Virus record (IMG/VR): IMGVR_UViG_3300002053_000078
Span: 1-21,792 of that record
Source of the DNA: a virus
Length of the DNA stretch: 21,792 bases
Strand: one strand, 5' to 3'
Shown: positions 14,632 through 20,762 of the stretch, in pieces
Layout: every line of letters begins with the position of its first letter
Numbering within the stretch: the stretch's first letter is position 1
Translations under genes and position numbers: made by a program
Notes under the pieces: generated by a model
Database searches by the model: none
The model's input: the letters and a program-made list of their open reading frames with translations, nothing else
Told to the model about the DNA's origin: nothing

Positions 14632-15804
14632 CTAGTCCGTGGTGTTGAGCAGCGCGACGAACGGCGACACCTGATTGGTCGTGTCGATGTAAATCGGCGC
14701 GCTCAAGCAGGGCTGCCCGTCGGTGCGGAACACGAACCGCCAGGTCGTCAGGTCCGAAGTGAAGGCGTAATGCTGGGACACGTCGATGGTGAGGCCGCTC
14801 CGGTCGTAGATGTAGTAGTAGCTGAAGTCGCAGAGCATCACGTCGCCCGTCGTGCCCAACGCAGGCGTCTTCTCGGTCCAAATGACCGGGATTCCGTACA
14901 GGCGCAGGGGCATCGCTGCCGTGGCGTCCGGCCCCCAGATGTAATTGGTGCCGTCGCCCAGCGCCAGGATGAATTCCATGCAGGTCTGGTTGATGACCCA
15001 CACGGCGTTACCGATACTGGTCGGCAGGAAGATGGCAAGCAGGGAGTGGATGTCGTTCGCGCTCACCTGGTTCGCCACGTCCCGAGCCGTGGTCAGCAGC
15101 GCACCGGAGTTCAGCACCCCGAGCGGCTGGCCGACGCCTGTGCCGCGCAGGTAGGCGTAGTCACGCCGCCACCGCACGGCCCCGCCGAACAACTGGCGCA
15201 GCAGCGCATCGAGGGCGATGGCGCTGTCTGCCAGAAGCTCGTCACTGGCCTGGGTGTACCCGGCCAGCTTGTGGGCGACCAGCTCAAGCTGCTTGAAGTC
15301 AGGCTCCGTCGAGGTTTTGCCCGCCGCCTCTTCCGTCCAGTAGCTCAACACCCCGCCGTAGTAGTTCGGCTTGCCGTAGGCGGCAAACGCCCCGGTCTGG
15401 TCAAGCACCGGGATCTGGATGCTGCGCCTATTACCGGGAATCTTCCGGGCGCGGGGATAGACCACTTCGGAGAAGGGGTCGCCCACAGCAACCAGGTCAG
15501 CCAGGAACTCGACCGGCACGAGGTATCCGCCCTCGGCCCCGGTCTGCTCCACCATCGTGTCCTTCCTGGCGCTGCCGTAGACCGCCTTCATCCGCTTTTC
15601 GTCGCGCCGGCTCACGCAGAGCAGCCAATCGCCAAAGCTCTTGCTGCCCTCCAGTTTGCCAAGCGCGTCCTCTACGCTGTATCCACCCTTCTGCAAGGGC
15701 TCCTCGTCGCGCAGCGCCTTGAGCACCGCGTCAACGATTGCGGGCGTGATTGCCTCGCCCAGTGCGGAGGTGTCCAGCGTTTGAACCTCTTGCTTCTCAG
15801 CCAT
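14632..15804 (-). CDS. Major capsid protein from internal start (HK97 fold)
   Basis: An in-frame ATG at 15804 (codon 337 of the fusion) is preceded by GGAGGT with 7-base spacing, the best ribosome binding site in the head region. Initiation here gives a 390-residue capsid protein beginning MAEKQEVQTLDTSALGEAIT, a normal length for an HK97-type protein with its scaffolding delta-domain (about residues 1-80, acidic and helical). Maturation cleavage would then fall before the region of GAEGGYLVP. A virion needs hundreds of capsid subunits but few proteases, so I infer that most capsid protein comes from this start and a minority from the fusion. Mass spectrometry or N-terminal sequencing of virions would show which is true. 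Confidence 0.75.
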   Translation of the reverse strand: MAEKQEVQTLDTSALGEAITPAIVDAVLKALRDEEPLQKGGYSVEDALGKLEGSKSFGDWLLCVSRRDEKRMKAVYGSARKDTMVEQTGAEGGYLVPVEFLADLVAVGDPFSEVVYPRARKIPGNRRSIQIPVLDQTGAFAAYGKPNYYGGVLSYWTEEAAGKTSTEPDFKQLELVAHKLAGYTQASDELLADSAIALDALLRQLFGGAVRWRRDYAYLRGTGVGQPLGVLNSGALLTTARDVANQVSANDIHSLLAIFLPTSIGNAVWVINQTCMEFILALGDGTNYIWGPDATAAMPLRLYGIPVIWTEKTPALGTTGDVMLCDFSYYYIYDRSGLTIDVSQHYAFTSDLTTWRFVFRTDGQPCLSAPIYIDTTNQVSPFVALLNTTD

Positions 15805-16812
15805 TGTTTGTACCTCCGTAGGTTTCAAGATTGAGCCTTCCGGCTTCCCAACACTGGCTTCGCCGTCGCCTTCCGTCGCACTGGCCGCCGATGTCTCTGT
15901 TACATCGGCCTCTGGCAGCAATGCCTTGACCGCCGGTTCGGTTTCTGCCAACGAACGCAACGCCTGGACCCCCAGCGTCCTGGGTTCGCATGGCGTAGGC
16001 GTCAAACTGAACTCCACAACAGGCCAGGACCGGATGGCCCCACCCTTGTCCACATCCACGAGATGCCCGACGCTGCCCGAGGACCATCCCAACACGCCCT
16101 TGTCAGCCAGCTCCAGTAATGCCTCGCGGTACTTTTCAGCGCGGTCCAACTGGGCCTCAATCCACAGCCCTATATCATCCGGCACCTTCGTGACGACCTG
16201 GCCCACGACGCTTTTCATCACCGCGTCGTCCAACCCGTGCTGGTACAGGACCATCGGCGTCTCAGTCAGCCGGTCAAACCAGAAGTCGGTGTCCGGTGTG
16301 AAGTGCTCGCCATCGAGATCTTGGCCGCCCCACACGATGCCGTATCCGGCCAGGACTGGAGCACCGTCCCGCGCCTTGACCTGGGCAACTTCCCAGGCCT
16401 TGGCCGGGACGTCCATGCCTTCGGCCTCGTACAGGGCGCGGAGTTTGCGGATGGCCTCCTGTTTCCCTGGCCCCTCATAGCGGTTGCCCCGGTAGCCCTG
16501 GTGGAGCGCAGCCCACGCCGCGCCCATCAGTCGATGGTCCGGCTTGCCGTCCACGCCCCTGACGCGGAGGTGCCACGTCGTCACCTGCTCCGGGTCTTCC
16601 ACGACGAGATAGTGGCTGGCCGGGTGCTCGCCGTCAGCCTCGCGCTTGCGGACCTGGGCATTGATCGCCTTCTCCTCGTGGGCCTCCGCGTACATCCGCG
16701 CACAGATGGCCACGGCCTGGTCCTGGTCCTCTGCCGTCTCATCTTCCAGCACAACCGGGATGCACCGTTCCATCCACTCGTCTCTCGATTCGCCTTCCCT
16801 CACATCTGGCAT
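14632..16812 (-). CDS. Prohead protease fused to HK97-type major capsid protein
   Basis: A single 726-codon frame holds two genes' worth of protein. Residues 1-145 hold an N-terminal extension (MPDVREGESRDEW; MGAAWAALHQGYRGNRYEGP; KLRALYEAEGMDVP) of a kind I associate with fused or long prohead proteases. Residues about 150-285 are the U35-type serine protease: the likely triad is His 192 (LYQHGLD), Ser 244 or 245 (GWSSGSVGH) and Glu 267 (VVEFSLTPTP). An Ala/Glu linker (286-336) leads to the capsid part: a helical scaffold-like segment, GAEGGYLVPVEFLADLV at 425-441, then RGTGVGQPLGVLNSGALLT, typical of the HK97 fold. The protease would mature the prohead from inside. There is no stop between the domains, but a strong internal start exists at codon 337 (listed separately). 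Confidence 0.9.
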   Translation of the reverse strand: MPDVREGESRDEWMERCIPVVLEDETAEDQDQAVAICARMYAEAHEEKAINAQVRKREADGEHPASHYLVVEDPEQVTTWHLRVRGVDGKPDHRLMGAAWAALHQGYRGNRYEGPGKQEAIRKLRALYEAEGMDVPAKAWEVAQVKARDGAPVLAGYGIVWGGQDLDGEHFTPDTDFWFDRLTETPMVLYQHGLDDAVMKSVVGQVVTKVPDDIGLWIEAQLDRAEKYREALLELADKGVLGWSSGSVGHLVDVDKGGAIRSWPVVEFSLTPTPCEPRTLGVQALRSLAETEPAVKALLPEADVTETSAASATEGDGEASVGKPEGSILKPTEVQTMAEKQEVQTLDTSALGEAITPAIVDAVLKALRDEEPLQKGGYSVEDALGKLEGSKSFGDWLLCVSRRDEKRMKAVYGSARKDTMVEQTGAEGGYLVPVEFLADLVAVGDPFSEVVYPRARKIPGNRRSIQIPVLDQTGAFAAYGKPNYYGGVLSYWTEEAAGKTSTEPDFKQLELVAHKLAGYTQASDELLADSAIALDALLRQLFGGAVRWRRDYAYLRGTGVGQPLGVLNSGALLTTARDVANQVSANDIHSLLAIFLPTSIGNAVWVINQTCMEFILALGDGTNYIWGPDATAAMPLRLYGIPVIWTEKTPALGTTGDVMLCDFSYYYIYDRSGLTIDVSQHYAFTSDLTTWRFVFRTDGQPCLSAPIYIDTTNQVSPFVALLNTTD
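15812..15817 (-). promoter_or_regulatory. Internal ribosome binding site inside the protease-capsid ORF
   Basis: The coding strand reads GGAGGT, 7 bases, ATG (15804). The site lies within the fused ORF and encodes T-E-V in the linker. A perfect Shine-Dalgarno at an ideal distance from an in-frame ATG, exactly at the domain boundary, is unlikely by chance. Confidence 0.75.
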
Positions 16813-16816
16813 TGTC

Positions 16817-17278
16817 TCACCATCCCATTCTAGCCAGGATCGTATTCACCATCCTGTCAATCACGCCGGATCTCACCACCTGGTCAATCGCCTTTTTGTC
16901 TGTCATCCAGCCGTGTCGCTTGTGGGCCTCGGCCTGGTCCTTCGCGCTGTGAACCCATCCGGCATAGCTGGCGATGTTCCCGAGAATCGTCCCGGTCGTG
17001 CCTGACTGCCGGAACCCCCACCGGCGGCCTAGCGTCTCGCTGGTCTTGCTGCCGCCGATAGAGCCATCCACCCGCATCCAGCGAGGGCCATAGCCGCGTT
17101 CGTACCAGCGGCTTCGCGGTCCCGCGGGCCGGTTGCCCGCTGTCGCTGCTGGATACGGCGCGATCTTGTCCTGCACCTCAGCCGCGACTGCCCGCGTCAG
17201 CCCCCGCATCTGCCGATTGAACGTCTCCGCATCCAGCTTCTTTTGCAGTTGTTCCAGACCCCGGATCTCAATCCGCAC
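16817..17278 (-). CDS. HK97 gp10-like phage protein (neck / tail completion family)
   Basis: 153 residues from GTG 17278, which has GAGG 7 bases upstream; a TTG at 17284 would add two residues but sits too close to that Shine-Dalgarno. It begins MRIEIRGLEQLQKKLDAETF, the standard opening of HK97 gp10-like proteins (a short strand, then G-L-x-x-L-x-x-K-L). A helix with AVAAEVQDKIAPYP follows, then a Gly/Arg/Tyr-rich loop (RWYERGYGPRW), then a second helix with YAGWVHSAKDQAEAH, and a C-terminal helix. Family members join head to tail. It lies between portal and protease-capsid instead of after the connector gene, which is unusual. A minor-head-protein role is possible. Confidence 0.68.
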   Translation of the reverse strand: MRIEIRGLEQLQKKLDAETFNRQMRGLTRAVAAEVQDKIAPYPAATAGNRPAGPRSRWYERGYGPRWMRVDGSIGGSKTSETLGRRWGFRQSGTTGTILGNIASYAGWVHSAKDQAEAHKRHGWMTDKKAIDQVVRSGVIDRMVNTILARMGW

Positions 17279-19217
17279 CGGCAAACCTCAGCGTCGTGCT
17301 ACACCTGCAATTGACATGGGCGGGCGGGCCGTCAGGGTAATCGCTGGCCCACTTGCTTTCAGGCTGACCATCAAGCGGCGCACAGATGGGACACACGATG
17401 TCGTCGCGGTTCGTGCGCCATACCCGCTCCATCTCAAGCCCGGCCTCCTGCCTGATAAGCTGCTGATAGTTGGTCGTGGCTCGCGAATAGGCGCGAGTGA
17501 CCTCCGTTACCGCGATCATGCTGGCGCGAGGCTGCCCGAATGCAGGTGCCAACAGTTCTTCAACCGCAGCCCGAGCCATCCCCGGCGTTTCGACATATTG
17601 CGTGATAGCGTTCTGCACCACCTTGCGGGTCGTCTCCGTCAGCCCCCGCACCAGCTCAAACGTGTATGTCCGCGCCCAATCTGCGGCAAGCTCGTTGACC
17701 ACGGCGATGTCAAATTCCACGCCGATATCTACTGCCAGCCTCAGCGCCTGTTCCGTTGCGATCCTGCCAATCTTTGGCGACAGGATAGCGCGGAACTCGT
17801 TGGCAAACTCATCCCAATCGACCGGCCTGTCAGCCAGGATCGCGGCTGTCGCTTGCCGTTCCCACTTCTCCAGAAACGGCACAATCGCTTCTGCCATCGC
17901 TGCTTCTGCGGCTGCAACATCGGCTTGCTTCAGAAACTCAAATGCCGCGTCGCCATATGCGGCCAGGGCAACCTTGATTGCTTCCATCCACGAGGCCGGG
18001 ATGTGTTCACTCTCAAACGCGACATCGGCACCCCGATTCTTAGCCTTCGTCCGCCAGCGCCGGAGGTCTGCCAGAATCGCAGCCTTCGCCAGCTCCGGCA
18101 CCTGGGCGGCGGGCGTCTCGACCTGCATCGCCGGCGGCGTGGGTTCCTGCTCCTTCTCAAACGGTTCCAGGCCCATCTGCTCGCGGGCCTCGTTCACCGT
18201 CACGATACCGGCGTTCAGGAGCTGCACGATATGGAACGCCTTTTCAGCCTCGTCCTTTTGCAGCGCCTCGATCTGGTCGTACTGGAACTTGAACTCGAGG
18301 CCCAGGCGCGTGAATAGCTGCTCGTTGATTGTCGTTTCCATCTGGCGGGCTTCCGGGATCACCGTCTCCTGGTAGAACGATAGCCTGTGCTCCTTGGCCG
18401 TAGCGTAGTTCGCGGCGTCGGCAATCATCGTCTCGGGCACGCCGAACGCAACTGCCACTTGTGACCTGACAGAATCCATCAGTTCGGGCATGGCCAGATC
18501 CCTGACCGGCATGCCGATGACCTCAGGCTTCAGCCCGCGCCTCAGCACCAGCGTCCTCCATGCCTTCTCCACGCCCTCCGTCAGCCGCCTCCAGGCATTT
18601 GATACCCGCTCGATTTCGGCGTCCGGCAGCTCCGCCTCGCTGTGCAGGATGACCGCAGGAATCGCGCCGTGTTCAAAGAATCTTGATGCCCAGCGGTTCG
18701 CACTCTTGGCCAGCCCCGCCGCCTCCAATGCCACCCTCATGGGCGATATGCCCGGCCCGAGGTCGTCCGCAGGGTGCCAGAGCCGGTAGTAGACGATCTG
18801 CTCTGGCTTGTACTCAATCGTGCTGCCGCTGATGTCCTGCTCGAACCCAACGATGCCCTTCCGGGCGTCCTTCTTGACCCTCATGGTCAGCGGGTTCAAC
18901 CATTGGAGCTCCACCAGCCGCATCCGGTTCGCCCGCTTCAGCCAGTACGCCGCACCGAACAGGCACAGGGCCGATTCCGTCACCCACCACAGGTCATGCA
19001 GTGGGATGGGCCACTCAGTCTCGTTCTCTCCCCTCAGGATCGTGTATGGGATCGCGCCGAGGGCATTGGCCCGCAGGTTCACGCAGCGGTAACACCAGGC
19101 GACGGTCTGGTAGACCGCTTCGATGTCGGGTTCGTCACTGAGCCCCTGCAAGTATTCAAAGAACTGGTCTACACTCAGCGCCTTGGTCGTCCCGCCACCC
19201 GCGATCCTCGTTGCCAT
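17268..19217 (-). CDS. Portal protein fused to a MuF-like minor head domain
   Basis: 649 residues from ATG 19217, which has GGAG 6 bases upstream; the ORF extends further in frame, but that part overlaps the methyltransferase gene. Residues about 1-375 are a HK97/SPP1-type portal: AVYQTVAWCYRCVNLRANAL near the start, DDLGPGISPMRVALEA, the FFEHGAIPAVILHSEAEL segment, and PETMIADAANYATAKEHRLSFYQ, typical of portals. Residues about 400-649 are a MuF-like region with long helices, then TEVTRAYSRATTNYQQLI, and the diagnostic end DIVCPICAPLDGQ...PPAHVNCRCSTTL, which has C-x-x-C and H-x-N-C-R-C. The portal forms the DNA channel; MuF proteins are minor head proteins, sometimes ejected. In most phages these are two genes, so the fusion is notable but known elsewhere. 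Confidence 0.9.
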   Translation of the reverse strand: MATRIAGGGTTKALSVDQFFEYLQGLSDEPDIEAVYQTVAWCYRCVNLRANALGAIPYTILRGENETEWPIPLHDLWWVTESALCLFGAAYWLKRANRMRLVELQWLNPLTMRVKKDARKGIVGFEQDISGSTIEYKPEQIVYYRLWHPADDLGPGISPMRVALEAAGLAKSANRWASRFFEHGAIPAVILHSEAELPDAEIERVSNAWRRLTEGVEKAWRTLVLRRGLKPEVIGMPVRDLAMPELMDSVRSQVAVAFGVPETMIADAANYATAKEHRLSFYQETVIPEARQMETTINEQLFTRLGLEFKFQYDQIEALQKDEAEKAFHIVQLLNAGIVTVNEAREQMGLEPFEKEQEPTPPAMQVETPAAQVPELAKAAILADLRRWRTKAKNRGADVAFESEHIPASWMEAIKVALAAYGDAAFEFLKQADVAAAEAAMAEAIVPFLEKWERQATAAILADRPVDWDEFANEFRAILSPKIGRIATEQALRLAVDIGVEFDIAVVNELAADWARTYTFELVRGLTETTRKVVQNAITQYVETPGMARAAVEELLAPAFGQPRASMIAVTEVTRAYSRATTNYQQLIRQEAGLEMERVWRTNRDDIVCPICAPLDGQPESKWASDYPDGPPAHVNCRCSTTLRFAGAD

Positions 19218-19219
19218 AT

Positions 19220-19771
19220 CTATCTCCGAAACGCCGCGACGCTGCCCTTCACGCCCAGGCGCTGCCAATCACCCATTTCTGCATCCACAACCATCGTCAC
19301 GGCAGGCCACCGGGCCGAGCCGTAGTCGTCAAACGCCATCACGCCACCCGGCACGACACGCGGCTTCCAGGCCGCGATGTCAGCCGCCAGCGCCTGCGGC
19401 GTATGCCCGCCGTCCACAAACACGAGGGCCACGTTCCCCACGAACCCCGGCACCGCCGCCGTGTCGCCCTTGACGAGGTGGACGTGCAAATCGCCAGCGA
19501 ACTGCTTGGCCACCTTCACAGGGCTGGGCCGTGGGCCGGCCTTCCGCTTGGCGTCCGGTCCCTCCTGGTAGTTGTCAATCGTCACGACCATGCGGTTTGG
19601 CGCAGCCCTGTGCAGCAGCATCGCGCTCCGGCCCTGGTACGTGCCCAGGTCCACCAACCAGCCCGGAGGCACGGTCTGGACGAGCTGCGCCAGGTACGCC
19701 AGTCCCGCCGCGTTCGTCTTGCCCGGAACCTGAGCGCAGAGCAGCAACCCCAACTCCAGATAGTTCATCAT
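19220..19771 (-). CDS. Class I SAM-dependent methyltransferase (CmcI/TylF-like), accessory
   Basis: 183 residues from ATG 19771, which overlaps the glycosyltransferase stop (ATGATGA). Longer in-frame reading upstream only covers the neighbour gene. Motif I is WLVDLGTYQGRSAML (38-52), an acidic residue after strand 2 is VTIDNY (63-68), and the pair VFVDGGHTPQALAADI (117-132) plus PGGVMAFDDYG (140-150) follows. The DGGH and DDYG elements are typical of Methyltransf_24, CmcI and TylF/MycF-type enzymes, several of which O-methylate sugars with a bound metal. Directly following a glycosyltransferase, it probably methylates a sugar or glycan. The Shine-Dalgarno of the portal gene lies within its last codons. 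The acceptor is unknown. Confidence 0.82.
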   Translation of the reverse strand: MMNYLELGLLLCAQVPGKTNAAGLAYLAQLVQTVPPGWLVDLGTYQGRSAMLLHRAAPNRMVVTIDNYQEGPDAKRKAGPRPSPVKVAKQFAGDLHVHLVKGDTAAVPGFVGNVALVFVDGGHTPQALAADIAAWKPRVVPGGVMAFDDYGSARWPAVTMVVDAEMGDWQRLGVKGSVAAFRR

Positions 19772-20430
19772 AGTGATGCGTAGTATTTGAGCCCGGCCCG
19801 CCGAGCCCTGGTGAAATAATGCCGGACGATCCGACCCTGGTTGTTGTTGTATTGGTTCGGCAAGATGTGAATCCGCACTGGCGACCGCACGAGTGCACGC
19901 ATCAACGCCGCCTGGTCCCACTCTGCCCACCGGGACCATTCCCGCCGCCACTCCTCAAAGAAGGCATGGACAGCCGCCGACTTCTGAAACGCCATGACGC
20001 CGCCTTGGAGTGCCAGCAGGTCATCCCCGCCCAGTTCTGCGAGCGTCTGCAACCGCTCCTCCGTGCCGACGTGTCCAAACACGCCCTCCCGCTGCCGCAG
20101 ACAGGGTACAATGGCCATGTCCCACCCGTCGTCCAGGATGCCGAACAGCGGCTTGACGGGCCCGCCGATGCGGGTGTCCGCGTCCAGGTAGATCGTCTGG
20201 TCCCACGGACTGAGCTTGTCAATCTGCAACTTCACGGCCCGCGCCCACAGCTCCACGTCTGGATGGATCATCGTCCTGAACGCCGGCCAGTTCCTAGGAC
20301 GCTCCAACCCACGGTCGGAGATGACGACCACAGGCAGTCAACGGTGCTGCTCGCCCAGGCTCTTGATGCTCAGGAGCACCTGCGCCCTGGCCTGCTCCCC
20401 ATAGGCGACGTACAGCACGCCGCGACTCAT
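19768..20430 (-). pseudogene. GT-A glycosyltransferase interrupted by an in-frame TGA at codon 31
   Basis: The gene begins at ATG 20430, with GGAGGTG just upstream and an ATGA overlap with the previous stop. It reads MSRGVLYVAYGEQARAQVLL, then SIKSLGEQHR, then TGA (20338-20340), then L-P-VVVISDRGLERP in the same frame. The upstream part supplies the first strand and helix of a GT-A fold (VLYVAYG), and the downstream part the second strand. The rest is intact: IYLDADTRIG has a D-x-D metal site at about 83-85, followed by LQGGVMAFQKSAAVHAFFEEW and WDQAALMRALV, then PNQYNN. It resembles GT8-like nucleotide-sugar transferases. Either the gene is dead, or the TGA (followed by C, a leaky context) is read through, or translation restarts at GTG 20331, which has no clear Shine-Dalgarno sequence. 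A sequencing error is possible. Confidence 0.75.
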
Positions 20431-20762
20431 GCCACCTCCAACGGTGCCAGCGGCATCACCAGCACCCGCGATTCGTAGATGGCAGTACGCAACGCCAGGG
20501 GGCCATCCCCACGCCAGAGTTTGAGCAGCTCAAACGCGCCCCGGCACCGGCGGACCAGCAGAAGCCGCGTGTCCCACGTCACCTGGTCGCCGTACCAGGA
20601 CATCAGCGGGATCGCCGCCTCCCAACCGTTGTCAAATGCGCGTTCTGCGATGTCGAGGAGGGCCTGGGTCGGGCTCACGTCTGCCGCCCTCAGGATGCAG
20701 CGAGGCCCCGGCAGCGTAGGCCGTTTGCCAGCAACGAGAAGTACATCAGTCCAATCGCTCAT
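20427..20762 (-). CDS. Unknown 111-residue accessory protein
   Basis: I do not recognise this protein. It runs MSDWTDVLLVAGKRPTLPGP, then RCILRAADVSPTQALLDIAERAF, then IPLMSWYGDQVTWDTRLLLV, then RRCRGAFELLKLWRGDGPLAL, and ends with hydrophobic VLVMPLAPLEVA. It looks like a small mixed alpha/beta protein with no signal peptide, membrane helix or metal motif. Both ends overlap neighbours by ATGA (terminase stop, glycosyltransferase start), so it is clearly a real, translationally coupled gene. A small terminase is unlikely, since it comes after the large subunit and has no obvious DNA-binding helix-turn-helix. It opens the small accessory island between terminase and portal. Confidence 0.7.
   Translation of the reverse strand: MSDWTDVLLVAGKRPTLPGPRCILRAADVSPTQALLDIAERAFDNGWEAAIPLMSWYGDQVTWDTRLLLVRRCRGAFELLKLWRGDGPLALRTAIYESRVLVMPLAPLEVA
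20433..20439 (-). promoter_or_regulatory. Ribosome binding site deciding the glycosyltransferase start
   Basis: The coding strand reads TTGGAGGTGGCATGAG. GGAGG lies 4 bases before ATG 20430, which also overlaps the previous stop (ATGA). Together they fix the true start upstream of the in-frame TGA. Confidence 0.7.

Noticed and set aside
14770-15834. 354-codon plus-strand ORF
   Set aside because: It is antisense to the major capsid coding region; no homology signal or start signal.
17133-18317. 394-codon plus-strand ORF
   Set aside because: It is antisense to the well-supported portal-MuF gene, with low-complexity Arg/Pro/His composition typical of a shadow frame.
19772-19951. N-terminal extension of the methyltransferase
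   Set aside because: The extra 60 codons lie wholly over the glycosyltransferase gene and have no domain character; the ATGATGA junction gives a natural start.
19768-20430. TGA recoded as an amino acid throughout this phage
   Set aside because: TGA ends many genes in the window at tight ATGA overlaps (terminase, 111-residue protein, sulfotransferase, connector and others), so it is a normal stop. Only the single interrupted gene carries an internal TGA.
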